From contig OX463780.1 of the NCBI GenBank assembly GCA_949825025.1, positions 50,161,488-50,225,487 of the forward strand: a stretch of 64,000 bases of DNA, written 5' to 3'. The notes beneath the pieces were generated by a model, which was not told where the DNA came from, did not search any database, and saw only the letters and a program-made list of their open reading frames with translations. The translations under genes and the position numbers were made by a program. Of the stretch, positions 28,730 through 43,809 are shown piece by piece. This DNA is from Siphlonurus alternatus. Its lineage: Eukaryota; Arthropoda; Insecta; Ephemeroptera; Siphlonuridae. Every line of letters starts with the position of its first letter. The first letter of the stretch is position 1.

Positions 28730-31495
28730 TTCAAATCAATTCAAATCAATTCAATTCATTTATTCAATTCATTTCAATTCAAGTCAATTCAAATCAATTC
28801 AATTCAATTCAATTCAATCCAAATCAATTCAATTCAATTCATTTATTCAATTCATTTATTCAATTCAATTCAATTCAATTCAATTCAATTCAATTTAATT
28901 CAATTCATTTATTCAATTCAATTCAATTTATTTCAATTCAATTTAATTCAATTCAATTCAATTCAATTCAATTCAAATCAATTCAATTCATTTATTCAAT
29001 TCAATTCAATTCAATTCAATTCAATTTAATTTAATTCAATTCATTTATTCAATTCAATTCAATTTATTTCAATTCAATTTAATTCAATTCAATTCAAATC
29101 AATTCAATTCATTTATTCAATTCAAGTCAATTCAATTCAAATCAATTCATTTATTCAATTCATTTCAATTCAATTCATTTATTCAATTCATTCAATTCAA
29201 GTCAATTCAATTCAAATCAATTCAATTCGATTCAATTCAAATCAATTTAATTCAATTTAATTCAATTCAAATCAATTCAATTCAATTCAATTCAATTCAA
29301 TTCAATTCAATTCAATTCAATTCAATTCAATTCAATTCAATTCAATTTAATTTGATTCAAATCAATTCAATTCTTTTATTCAATTCATTCAATTCAAGTC
29401 AATTCAATTCAAATCAATTTAATTTATATCAATTCAAATCAATTCAAATTTATTCAATTCATTTATTCAATTCAATTCAATTCAAATCAATGCAATTCAA
29501 TTCATTTATTCAATTCAATTCAATTCAATTCAATTCAATTCAAATCAATTCAATTCATTTATTCAATTCAATTCAATTCAATTTAATTTAATTCAATTCA
29601 TTTATTCAATTCAATTCAATTCAAATCAATGCAATTCAATTCATTTATTCAATTCAATTCAATTCAATTCAATTCAATTCAATTCAATTCATTCAATTCA
29701 TTTATTCAATTCAATTCAATTCAATTTAATTTAATCCAATTCATTTATTCAATTCAATTCAATTTATTTCAATTCAATTTAATTCAAATCAATTCAATTC
29801 ATTTATTCAATTCAATTCAATTCAATCAATTCAAATCAATTCAATTCAAATAAATTCAAATCAATTCAATTCATTTATTCAATTCATTTCAATTCAAATC
29901 AATTCAATTCAAATCAATTCAAATCAATTCAATTCATTTATTCAATTCAATTCAATTCAATTCAATGCAGTTCAATTCAAATCAATTCAATTCATTTATT
30001 CAATTCAATTCACCTATTTAATTCAATTCAATTCAATTCATTTATTCAATTCAATTCAAATCAAGTCAATTTATTTATTCAATTCATTCAATTCAAGTCA
30101 ATTCAATTCAAATCAATTCAATTCAATTCAATTCAATTCAAATCAATTCAATTCAATTCATTTATTCAATTCATTCAATTTAAGTCAATTCAATTCAAAT
30201 CAATTCAATTCAATTCAATTCAATTCAAATCAATTCAAATCAATTCATTTATTTAATTCAATTCAATTCAATGCAGTTCAATTCAAATCAATTCAATTCA
30301 ATTCATTTATTCAATTCAATTCAATTCAATTCAAATCAATTCAAATCAATTCAAATCAATTCAATTCATTTATTCAATTCAATGCAATTCAGTTCAATCC
30401 AATCCAATCCAATCCAATGCAATCCAATTCAATTTTATTCAATTCATTTATTCAATTCAATTCATTTATTCAATTCAATTCTATTCAATTCAAATCAATT
30501 CAATTCATTTATTCAATTCATTTATTCAATTCATTTATTCAATTCAATTCAATTCAATTAATTTAATTCAATTCATTTATTCAATTCAATTCAATTTATT
30601 TCAGTTCAATTCAATTCAATCAATTCAAATCAATTCAATTCAAATCAATTCAAATCAATTCAATTCATTTATTCAATTCAATTCAATTCAAATCAATTCA
30701 ATTTAATTCAATTTAATTTAATTTAATTTAATTTAATTTAATTCAATTCAATTCAATTCTTTTATTCAATTCATTCAATTCAAGTCAATTCAATTCAAAT
30801 CAATTTAATTTAATTCAATTCAAATCAATTCAAATTTATTCACTTCATTTATTCAATTCAATTCAATTCAATTCAAATAAATGCAATTCAATTCATTTAT
30901 TCAATTCAATTCAATTCAAATCAATTCAATTCATTCATTCAATTCATTTATTCAATTCATTTATTCAATTCAAATCAAGTCAATTTATTTATTCAATTCA
31001 TTCAATTCAAGTCAATTCAAATCAATTCAATTCAAATCAATTCAATTCATTTATTCAATTCAAGTCAATTCAATTCAATCAATTCAAATCAATTCAATTT
31101 GATTCAATTCAAATCAATTCAATTCATTTTTCAATTGATTCAATTCAAGTCAATTCAATTTAAATCAATTCAATTCAATTATTTAATTCAAGTCAATTCA
31201 ATTCAATCAATTCAAATCAATTCAATTCAAATCAATTCAATTCGATTCAATTCAAATCAATTTAATTCAATTTAATTCAATTCAATTCAAATCAATTCAA
31301 TTCATTTATTCAATTGATTCAATTCAAGTCATTTCAATTTAAATCAATTCAATTCAATTCAAATCAATTCAATTCATTCATTCAATTCATTTATTCAATT
31401 CAATTTAATTCAATTCAATTCAATTTAATTTAATTCAATTCATTTATTCAATTTATTTCAATTTAATTCAATTCAAATCAATTCAATTCAATTTA
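28730..31495. repeat. About 2.95-kb tandem duplication, first copy
   Basis: Contains in order CAATCCAAATC (28,816), TTTGATTCAAATC (29,345), AAATAAATTC, the rare CACCTATTTAATTC, an AATCC cluster (30,396), a TTTAA run (about 30,700-30,745) and AAATAAATGC. All recur 2,940-2,966 bases later. Confidence 0.8.
30396..30425. repeat. (AATCC)n landmark cluster 6
   Basis: 30-bp cluster in the first copy of the 2.95-kb duplication. Confidence 0.9.
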
Positions 31496-31689
31496 ATTCA
31501 ATTCAAATCAATTCAATTCATTTATTCAATTGATTCAATTCAAGTCAATTCAATTCAAATCAAATCAATTCAATTCAATTCAATTCAAATCAATTCAATT
31601 CAAATCAATTCAATTCAATTTAATTCAATTTAATTTAATTTAATTCAATTAAAATCAATTCAATTCTTTTATTCAATTCATTCAATTCA

Positions 31690-34450
31690 AGTCAATTCAA
31701 ATCAATTCAAATCAATTCAATTCATTTATTCAATTCATTTCAATTCAAGTCAATTCAAATCAATTCAATTCAATTCAATTCAATCCAAATCAATTCAATT
31801 CAATTCATTTATTCAATTCATTTATTCAATTCAATTCAATTCAATTCAATTCAATTCAATTTAATTCAATTCATTTATTCAATTCAATTCAATTTATTTC
31901 AATTCAATTTAATTCAATTCAATTCAATTCAATTCAATTCAAATCAATTCAATTCATTTATTCAATTCAATTCAATTCAATTCAATTCAATTTAATTTAA
32001 TTCAATTCATTTATTCAATTCAATTCAATTTATTTCAATTCAATTTAATTCAATTCAAATCAATTCAATTCATTTATTCAATTCAAGTCAATTCAATTCA
32101 AATCAATTCATTTCAATTCAATTCATTTATTCAATTCATTCAATTCAAGTCAATTCAATTCAAATCAATTCAATTCGATTCAATTCAAATCAATTTAATT
32201 CAATTTAATTCAATTCAAATCAATTCAATTCAATTCAATTCAATTCAATTCAATTCAATTCAATTCAATTCAATTCAATTCAATTTAATTTGATTCAAAT
32301 CAATTCAATTCTTTTATTCAATTCATTCAATTCAAGTCAATTCAATTCAAATCAATTTAATTTATATCAATTCAAATCAATTCAAATTTATTCAATTCAT
32401 TTATTCAATTCAATTCAATTCAAATCAATGCAATTCAATTCATTTATTCAATTCAATTCAATTCAATTCAATTCAATTCAATTCAAATCAATTCAATTCA
32501 TTTATTCAATTCAATTCAATTCAATTTAATTTAATTCAATTCATTTATTCAATTCAATTCAATTCAAATCAATGCAATTCAATTCATTTATTCAATTCAA
32601 TTCAATTCAATTCAATTCAATTCAATTCAATTCATTCAATTCATTTATTCAATTCAATTCAATTCAATTTAATTTAATCCAATTCATTTATTCAATTCAA
32701 TTCAATTTATTTCAATTCAATTTAATTCAAATCAATTCAATTCATTTATTCAATTCAATTCAATTCAATCAATTCAAATCAATTCAATTCAAATAAATTC
32801 AAATCAATTCAATTCATTTATTCAATTCATTTCAATTCAAATCAATTCAATTCAAATCAATTCAAATCAATTCAATTCATTTATTCAATTCAATTCAATT
32901 CAATTCAATGCAGTTCAATTCAAATCAATTCAATTCAATTCAATTCATTTATTCAATTCAATTCACCTATTTAATTCAATTCAATTCAATTCATTTATTC
33001 AATTCAATTCAAATCAAGTCAATTTATTTATTCAATTCATTCAATTCAAGTCAATTCAATTCAAATCAATTCAATTCAATTCAATTCAATTCAAATCAAT
33101 TCAATTCAATTCATTTATTCAATTCATTCAATTTAAGTCAATTCAATTCAAATCAATTCAATTCAATTCAATTCAATTCAAATCAATTCAAATCAATTCA
33201 TTTATTTAATTCAATTCAATTCAATGCAGTTCAATTCAAATCAATTCAATTCAATTCATTTATTCAATTCAATTCAATTCAATTCAAATCAATTCAAATC
33301 AATTCAAATCAATTCAATTCATTTATTCAATTCAATGCAATTCAGTTCAATCCAATCCAATCCAATCCAATGCAATCCAATTCAATTTTATTCAATTCAT
33401 TTATTCAATTCAATTCATTTATTCAATTCAATTCTATTCAATTCAAATCAATTCAATTCATTTATTCAATTCATTTATTCAATTCATTTATTCAATTCAA
33501 TTCAATTCAATTAATTTAATTCAATTCATATATTCAATTCAATTCAATTTATTTCAGTTCAATTCAATTCAATCAATTCAAATCAATTCAATTCAAATCA
33601 ATTCAAATCAATTCAATTCATTTATTCAATTCAATTCAATTCAAATCAATTCAATTTAATTCAATTTAATTTAATTTAATTTAATTTAATTTAATTCAAT
33701 TCAATTCAATTCAATTCTTTTATTCAATTCATTCAATTCAAGTCAATTCAATTCAAATCAATTTAATTTAATTCAATTCAAATCAATTCAAATTTATTCA
33801 CTTCATTTATTCAATTCAATTCAATTCAATTCAAATAAATGCAATTCAATTCATTTATTCAATTCAATTCAATTCAAATCAATTCAATTCATTCATTCAA
33901 TTCATTTATTCAATTCATTTATTCAATTCAAATCAAGTCAATTTATTTATTCAATTCATTCAATTCAAGTCAATTCAAATCAATTCAATTCAAATCAATT
34001 CAATTCATTTATTCAATTCAAGTCAATTCAATTCAATCAATTCAAATCAATTCAATTTGATTCAATTCAAATCAATTCAATTCATTTTTCAATTGATTCA
34101 ATTCAAGTCAATTCAATTTAAATCAATTCAATTCAATTATTTAATTCAAGTCAATTCAATTCAATCAATTCAAATCAATTCAATTCAAATCAATTCAATT
34201 CGATTCAATTCAAATCAATTTAATTCAATTTAATTCAATTCAATTCAAATCAATTCAATTCATTTATTCAATTGATTCAATTCAAGTCATTTCAATTTAA
34301 ATCAATTCAATTCAATTCAAATCAATTCAATTCATTCATTCAATTCATTTATTCAATTCAATTTAATTCAATTCAATTCAATTTAATTTAATTCAATTCA
34401 TTTATTCAATTTATTTCAATTTAATTCAATTCAAATCAATTCAATTCAAT
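31690..34450. repeat. About 2.95-kb tandem duplication, second copy
   Basis: Repeats the landmark order of the first copy, including the otherwise rare CACCTATTTAATTC (T-to-C change in CACTT) and TTTATTTCAGTTC. Sharing these private changes shows a recent duplication and not parallel mutation. The 195 bases between the copies match other array segments. Confidence 0.8.
33349..33378. repeat. (AATCC)n landmark cluster 7
   Basis: 30-bp cluster in the second copy of the 2.95-kb duplication, 2,953 bases after cluster 6. Confidence 0.9.
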
Positions 34451-37400
34451 TTAATTCAATTAAAATCAATTCAATTCTTTTATTCAATTCATTCAATTCA
34501 AGTCAATTCAAATCAATTTAATTTAATTCAATTCAAATCAATTCAAATTTATTCAATTCATTTATTCAATTCAATTCAAATCAATGCAATTCAATTCATT
34601 TATTCAATTCAATTCAATTCAATTCAATTCAATTCAATTCAATTCATTCATTCAATTCATTTATTCAATTCAATTTTATTCAATTCAATTTTATTCAATT
34701 CAATTTAATTTAATTCAATTCATTTATTCAATTCAATTCAATTTATTTCAATTCAATTTAATTCAATTCAATTCAAATCAAATCAATTCATTTATTCAAT
34801 TCAAGTCAATTCAATCAATTCAAATCAATTCAAATCAATTCAATTCATTTATTCAATTCATTTCAATTCAAGTCAATTCAATTCAAATCAATTCAATTCA
34901 ATTCAATCCAAATCAATTCAATTCATTTATTCAATTCATTTATTCAATTCAATTCAATTCAATTCAATTCAATTCAATTTAATTTAATTCAATTCATTTA
35001 TTCAATTCAATTCAATTTATTTCAATTCAATTTAATTCAATTCAATTCAATTCAATTCAATTCAATTCAATTCAATTCAATTCAATTCAAATCAATTCAA
35101 TTCAATTCATTTATTCAATTCAATTCAATTCAATTTAATTTAATTCAATTCATTTATTCAATTCAATTCAATTTATTTCAATTCAATTTAATTCAATTCA
35201 ATTCAAATCAATTCAATTCATTTATTCAATTCAAGTCAATTCAATTCAATCAATTCAAATCAATTCACATCAATTCATTTATTCAATTCATTTCAATTCA
35301 ATTCATTTATTCAATTCATTCAATTCAAGTCTATTCAATTCAAATCAATTCAATTCGATTCAATTCAAATCAATTTAATTCAATTTAATTCAATTCAATT
35401 TAATTCAATTCAAATCAATTCAAATCAATTCAATTCAATTCAATTCAATTCAATTCAAATCAATTCAATTCAATTCAAATCAATTCAATTCAATTTAATT
35501 TAATTTAATTCAATTCAAATCAATTCAATTCTTTTATTCAATTCATTCAATTCAAGTCAATTCAATTCAAATCAATTTAATTTATATCAATTCAAAATTA
35601 TTCAATTCATTTATTCAATTCAAATCAATGCAATTCAATTCATTTATTCAATTCAAATCAATTCAATTCATTTATTCAATTCAATTCAATTCAATTCAAT
35701 TCATTCATTCAATTCATTTATTCAATTCAATTCAATTCAATTTAATTCAATTCAATTCAATTCAATATAATTAAATTCAATTCATTTATTCAATTCAATT
35801 CAATTTATTTCAATTCAATTTAATTCAATTCAAATCAATTCAATTCATTTATTCAATTCAAGTCAATTTAATTCAATCAATTCAAATCAATTCAATTCAA
35901 ATCAATTCAAATCAATTCAATTCATTTATTCAATTCATTTCAATTCAAATCAATTCAAATCAATTCAAATCAATTCAAATCAATTCAATTCAATTCATTC
36001 ATTCAATTCATTTATTCAATTCAAGTCAATTCAATCAATTCAATTCAAATCAATTCAATTCAAATCAATTTAATTCATTTATTCAATTCATTTCAATTCA
36101 AATCAATTCAATTTTAAATCAATTCAAACAATTCAATTCATTTATTCAATTTAATTCAATTCAATTCAATGCAGTTCAATTCAAATCAATTCAATTCAAT
36201 TTCATTCAATTCAAATCAATTCAATTCATTTATTCAATTCATTCAATTCAAGTCAATTCAATTTAAATCAATTCAAATTAATTCAATTCATTTATTCAAT
36301 TCAATTCAATGCAGTTCAGTTCATTTATTCAATTCAATTCACTTATTTAATTCAAATCAATTCAATTCATTCATTCAATTCATTTATTCAATTCATTTAT
36401 TCAATTCAAATCAAGTCAATTTATTTATTCAATTCATTCAATTCAAGTCAATTCAAATCAATTCAATTCAAATCAATTCAATTCATTTATTCAATTCAAG
36501 TCAATTCAATTCAATCAATTCAAATCAATTCAATTCATTTATTCAATTCAAGTCAATTCAATTCAATCAATTCAAATCAATTCAATTTGATTCAATTCAA
36601 ATCAATTCAATTCATTTTTCAATTGATTCAATTCAAGTCAATTCAATTTAAATCAATTCAATTCAATTATTTAATTCAAGTCAATTCAATTCAATCAATT
36701 CAAATCAATTCAATTCAAATCAATTCAATTCGATTCAATTCAAATCAATTTAATTCAATTTAATTCAATTTAATTCAATATAATTCAAATCAATTCAATT
36801 CATTTATTCAATTGATTCAATTCAAGTCAATTCAATTTAAATCAATTCAATTCAATTCAAATCAATTCAATTCATTCATTCAATTCATTTATTCAATTCA
36901 ATTTAATTCAATTCAATTCAATTTAATTTAATTCAATTCATTTATTCAATTTATTTCAATTTAATTCAATTCAAGTCAATTCAATTTAAATCAATTCAAA
37001 TTAAGTCAATTCATTTATTCAATTCAATTCAATGCAGTTCAGTTCGTTTATTCAATTCAATTCACTTATTTAATTCAATTCAATTCAATTCATTTATTCA
37101 ATTCATTTATTCAATTCAATTCAATTTAATTCAATTCAATTCAATTCAATTCAATTCAATTCAATTCAATTCAATTTAATTCAATTCAATTCAATTCATT
37201 TATTCAATTCATTCAATTCAATTCAATTCAATTTAAATCAATTCAAATTAATTCAATTCATTTATTCAATTCAATTCAGTTCAATTCACTTATTTAATTC
37301 AATTCACTTATTTAATTCAATTCAATTCAATTCATTTATTCAATTCATTCAATTCAAGTCAATTCAATTCAAATCAATTCAATTCGATTCAATTAAAATC

Positions 37401-37599
37401 AATTTAATTCAATTTAATTCAATTCAAATCAATTCAATTCATTTATTCAATTGATCCAATTCAAGTCAATTCAATTCAAATCAAATCAATTCAATTCAAA
37501 TCAATTCAATTCAAATCAATTCAATTCAATTCAATTTAATTTAATTTAATTCAATTCAAATCAATTCAATTCTTTTATTCAATTCATTCAATTCAAGTC

Positions 37600-40500
37600 A
37601 ATTCAATTCAAATCAATTTAATTTATATCAGTTCAAATCAATTAAAATTTATTCAATTCATTTATTAAATTCAATTCAATTCAAATCAATGCAATTCAAT
37701 TCATTTATTCAATTCAATTCAATTCAATTCAATTCAATTCATTCATTCAATTCATTTATTCAATTCAATTCAATTCATTTCAATTTAATTTATTTCAATT
37801 CAATTTAATTCAATTCAAATCAATTCAATTCATTTATTCAATTCAAGTTAATTCAATTCAATCAATTCAAATCAATTCAAATCAAACCAAATCAATTCAA
37901 TTCATTTATTCAATTCATTTCAATTCAAATCAATTCAAATCAATTCAATTCAAATCAATTCAAATCAATTCAATTCAAATCAATTCAAATCAATTCAATT
38001 CATTTATTCAATTCAATTCAATTCAATTCAATGCAGTTCAATTCAAATCAATTCAATTCAATTCAATTCAATTCACTTATTTAATTCAATTCAATTCATT
38101 TATTCAATTCAATTCAAATCAAGTCAATTTATTTATTCAATTCATTCAATTCAAGTCAATTCAATTCCAATCAATTCAATTCAATTCAATTCAATTCAAT
38201 TCAATTAAAATCAATTCAATTCAATTTAAATCAATTCAATTCAATTCATTTATTCAATTCATTCAATTTAAGTCAATTCAATTCAAATCAATTCAATTCA
38301 AATCAATTCAAATCAATTCAATTCATTTATTCAATTCAATTCAATTCAATGCAGTTCAATTCAAATCAATTCAATTCAATTCATTTATTCAATTCAATTC
38401 AATTCACTTATTTAATTCAATTCAATTCATTTATTCAATTCAATTCAAATCAAGTCAATTTATTTATTCAATTCATTCAATTCAAGTCAATTCAATTCCA
38501 ATCAATTCAATTCAATTCAATTCAATTCAATTCAATTCAATTCAATTCAAATCAATTCAATTCAATTTAAATCAATTCAATTCAATTCATTTATTCAATT
38601 CATTCAATTTAAGTCAATTCAATTCAAATCAATTCAATTCAATTCAAATCAATTCAAATCAATTCAATTCATTTATTCAATTCAATTCAATTCAATGCAG
38701 TTCAATTCAAATCAATTCAATTCAATTCATTTATTCAATTCAATTCAATTCACTTATTTAATTCAATTCAATTCAATTCATTTATTCAATTCAATTCAAA
38801 TCAAGTCAATTTATTTATTCAATTCATTCAATTCAAGTCAATTCAAATCAATTCAATTCAATTCAAATCAATTCTATTCAATTTCATTCAATTCAATTCA
38901 ATTATTCAATTCATTTATTTCAAGTCAATTCAATTCAATTCAATTTAATTCAATTCAAATCAATTCAAATCAATTCAAATCAATTCAAATCAATTCAAAT
39001 TTATTCAATTCATTTATTCAATTCAATTCAATTCATTTATTAAATTCATTCAATTCAAGTCAATTCAAATCAATTTAATTCAATTTAATTCAATTCAAAT
39101 CAATTCAATTCATTTATTTAATTGATTCAATTCAAGTCAATTCAATTCAAATCAATTCAATTCAATTCATTCATTCAATTCATTTATTCAATTCAATTCA
39201 ATTTAATTCAATTCAATTCAATATAATTTAATTCAATTCATTTATTCAATTCAATTCAATTTATTTCAAGTCAATTTATTTCAATTCAATTTAATTCAAT
39301 TCAATTCAAATCAATTCAATTCATTTATTCAATTCAAGTCAATTTAATTCAATCAATTCAAATCAATTCAATTCAAATCAATTCAAATCAATTCAATTCA
39401 TTTATTCAATTCAATTAAATGCAGTTCAATTCAAATCAATTCAATTCAAGTCATTTATTTAATTCAATTCAATTCACTTATTTAATTCAATTCACTTATT
39501 TAATTCAATTCAATTCAATTCATTTATTCAATTCAATTCAAATCAAGTCAATTTATTTATTCAATTCAAGTCAATTCAATTCAAATCAATTCAATTCGAT
39601 TCAATTCAAATCAATTTAATTCAATTTAATTCAATTCAAATCAATTCAATTCAATTCAATTCAATTCAATTCAATTCAATTCAATTCAATTCAATTTAAT
39701 TCAATTCAAATCAATTCAATTCTTTTATTCAATTCATTCAATTCAAGTCAATTCAATTCAAATCAATTTAATTTATATCAATTCAAATCAATTCAAATTT
39801 ATTCAATTCATTTATTCAATTCAATTCAATTCAAATCAATGCAATTCAATTCATTTATTCAATTCAATTCAATTCAATTCAATTCAATTCAAATCAATTC
39901 AATTCATTTATTCAATTCAATTCAATTCAATTTAATTTAATTCAATTCATTTATTCAATTCAATTCAATTCAAATCAATGCAATTCAATTCATTTATTCA
40001 ATTCAATTCAATTCAATTCAATTCAATTCATTCAATTCATTTATTCAATTCAATTCAATTCAATTCAATTTAATTTAATTCAATTCATTTATTCAATTCA
40101 ATTCAATTTATTTCAATTCAATTTAATTCAATTCAAATCAATTCAATTCATTTATTCAATTCAATTCAATTCAATCAATTCAAATCAATTCAATTCAAAT
40201 AAATTCAAATCAATTCAATTCATTTATTCAATTCATTTCAATTCAAATCAATTCAATTCAAATCAATTCAAATCAATTCAATTCATTTATTCAATTCAAT
40301 TCAATTCAATTCAATTCAATTCAATGCAGTTCAATTCAAATCAATTCAATTCAATTCAATTCAATTCATTTATTCAATTCAATTCACTTATTTAATTCAA
40401 TTCAATTCAATTCATTTATTCAATTCAATTCAAATCAAGTCAATTTATTTATTCAATTCATTCAATTCAAGTCAATTCAATTCAATTCAAATCAATTCAA

Positions 40501-42110
40501 TTCAATTCAATTCAATTCAAATCAATTCAATTCAATTCATTTATTCAATTCATTCAATTTAAGTCAATTCAATTCAAATCAATTCAATTCAATTCAATTC
40601 AAATCAATTCAAATCAATTCATTTATTTAATTCAATTCAATTCAATGCAGTTCAATTCAAATCAATTCAATTCAATTCATTTATTCAATTCAATTCAATT
40701 CAATTCAAATCAATTCAATTCATTTATTCAATTCAATGCAATTCAGTTCAATCCAATCCAATCCAATCCAATGCAATCCAATTCAATTTTATTCAATTCA
40801 TTTATTCAATTCAATTCATTTATTCAATTCAATTCTATTCTATTCAATTCAAATCAATTCAATTCAATTCATTTATTCAATTCATTTATTCAATTCAATT
40901 CAATTAATTTAATTCAATTCATTTATTCAATTCAATTCAATTTATTTCAATTCAATCAATTCAAATCAATTCAATTCAAATCAATTCAAATCAATTCAAT
41001 TCATTTATTCAATTCAATTCAATTCAAATCAATTCAATTTAATTCAATTTAATTTAATTTAATTTAATTCAATTCAATTCAATTCTTTTATTCAATTCAT
41101 TCAATTCAAGTCAATTCAATTCAAATCAATTTAATTTAATTCAATTCAAATCAATTCAAATTTATTCACTTCATTTATTCAATTCAATTCAATTCAATTC
41201 AATTCAAATAAATGCAATTCAATTCATTTATTCAATTCCATTCAATTCAATTCAAATCAATTCAATTCATTCATTCAATTCATTTATTCAATTCATTTAT
41301 TCAATTCAAATCAAGTCAATTTATTTATTCAATTCATTCAATTCAAGTCAATTCAAATCAATTCAAATCAATTCAATTCATTTATTCAATTCAAGTCAAT
41401 TCAATTCAATCAATTCAAATCAATTCAATTTGATTCAATTCAAATCAATTCAATTCATTTTTCAATTGATTCAATTCAAGTCAATTCAATTTAAATCAAT
41501 TCAATTCAATTATTTAATTCAAGTCAATTCAATTCAATCAATTCAAATCAATTCAATTCAAATCAATTCGATTCAATTCAAATCAATTTAATTCAATTTA
41601 ATTCAATTCAAATCAATTCAATTCATTTATTCAATTGATTCAATTCAAGTCAATTCAATTTAAATCAATTCAATTCAATTCAAATCAATTCAATTCATTC
41701 ATTCAATTCATTTATTCAATTCAATTTAATTCAATTCAATTCAATTTAATTTAATTCAATTCATTTATTCAATTTATTTCAATTTAATTCAATTCAAATC
41801 AATTCAATTCAAATCAATTCAATTCAAATCAATTCAATTCATTTATTCAATTCATTTCAATTCAAATCAATTCAATTCAAATCAATTCAAATCAATTCAA
41901 TTCATTTATTCAATTTAATTCAATTCAATTCAATGCAGTTCAATTCAAATCAATTCAATTCAATTTCATTCAATTCAAATCAATTCAATTCATTTATTCA
42001 ATTCATTCAATTCAAGTCAATTCAATTTAAATCAATTCAAATTAATTCAATTCATTTATTCAATTCAATTCAATGCAGTTCAGTTCATTTATTCAATTCA
42101 ATTCACTTAT
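37600..42110. repeat. Macro-block, copy A
   Basis: Holds TATATCAGTTC with AAAATTTATTC and TTATTAAATTC (about 37,628), CAAACCAAATC, the unoccupied LINE target site (38,079-38,083), three CACTTATTTAATTC steps, CAAGTCATTTATTTAATTC (about 39,450), an AATCC cluster (40,750), a TTTAA run and AAATAAATGC (about 41,210). Landmarks are offset from copy B by 7,847 to 7,882. Confidence 0.75.
40750..40779. repeat. (AATCC)n landmark cluster 8
   Basis: 30-bp cluster in macro-block A. The downstream TTCTATTC is doubled here and in cluster 9 only. Confidence 0.9.
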
Positions 42111-43809
42111 TTAATTCAATTCAATTCAATTCATTTATTCAATTCATTTATTCAATTCAATTCAATTTAATTCAATTCAATTCAATTCAATTCAATTCAA
42201 TTCAATTCAATTCAATTCAATTCAATTTAATTCAATTCAATTCAATTCAATTCATTTATTCAATTCATTCAATTCAAGTCAATTCAATTTAAATCAATTC
42301 AAATTAATTCAATTCATTTATTCAATTCAATTCAATTCAATGCAGTTCAGTTCATTTATTCAATTCAATTCACTTATTTAATTCAATTCAATTCATTTAT
42401 TCAATTCATTTATTCAATTCAATTCATTTATTCAATTCATTCAATTCAATTCAATTCAATTCGATTCAATTCAAATCAATTTAATTCAATTTAATTCGAT
42501 TCAATTCAAATCAATTTAATTCAATTTAATTCAATTCAAATCAATTCAATTCATTTATTCAATTGATTCAATTCAAGTCAATTCAATTCAAATCAAATCA
42601 ATTCAATTCAATTCAATTCAAATCAATTCAATTCAAATCAATTCAATTCAATTTAATTCAATTTAATTTAATTCAATTAAAATCAATTCAATTCTTTTAT
42701 TCAATTCATTCAATTCAAGTCAATTCAAATCAATTTAATTTAATTCAATTCAAATCAATTCAAATTTATTCAATTCATTTATTCAATTCAATTCAATTCA
42801 AATCAATGCAATTCAATTCATTTATTCAATTCAATTCAATTCAATTCAATTCAATTCAATTCAATTCATTCATTCAATTCATTTATTCAATTCAATTTTA
42901 TTCAATTCAATTTTATTCAATTCAATTTAATTTAATTCAATTCATTTATTCAATTCATTCAATTCAAGTCAATTCAATTCAAATCAATTCAATTCGATTC
43001 AATTCAAATCAATTTAATTCAATTTAATTCAATTCAATTTAATTCATTTCAAATCAATTCAAATCAATTCAATTCAATTCAATTCAATTCAATTCAAATC
43101 AATTCAATTCAATTCAAATCAATTCAATTCAATTTAATTTAATTTAATTTAATTCAATTCAAATCAATTCAATTCTTTTATTCAATTCATTCAATTCAAG
43201 TCAATTCAAATCAAATCAATTTAATTTATATCAATTCAAATTTATTCAATTCATTTATTCAATTCAATTCAATTCAAATCAATGCAATTCAATTCATTTA
43301 TTCAATTCAATTCAATTCAAATCAATTCAATTCATTTATTCAATTCAATTCAATTCAAATCAATTCAATTCATTCATTCAATTCATTTATTCAATTCAAT
43401 TCAATTCAATTTAATTCAATTCAATTCAATTCAATATAATTAAATTCAATTCATTTATTCAATTCAATTCAATTTATTTCAATTCAATTTAATTCAATTC
43501 AAATCAATTCAATTCATTTATTCAATTCAAGTCAATTTAATTCAATCAATTCAAATCAATTCAATTCAAATCAATTCAAATCAATTCAATTCATTTATTC
43601 AATTCATTTCAATTCAAATCAATTCAAGTCAATTCAAATCAATTCAAATCAATTCAAATCAATTCATTTATTCAATTCAAATCAATTCAATTCAATTCAT
43701 TCATTCAATTCATTTATTCAATTCAAGTCAATTCAATCAATTCAAATCAATTCAATTCAAATCAATTCTATTCAAATCAATTCAATTCATTTATTCAATT
43801 CATTTCAAT

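Larger units (their letters stand above)
26700..31495. repeat. Block duplicated from (or to) 10,400-14,900
   Basis: Landmarks sit at a near-constant offset from the earlier block: AAATAAATTC 10,602/26,895, AATCC cluster 11,160/27,480, TTTGATTCAAATC 12,685/29,345, AATCC cluster 13,737/30,396, AAATAAATGC near 14,213/30,877. The offset steps from about 16,320 to 16,660 because this copy has about 340 bp extra near 28,900-29,240, including an added TTCGATT step. Confidence 0.7.
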
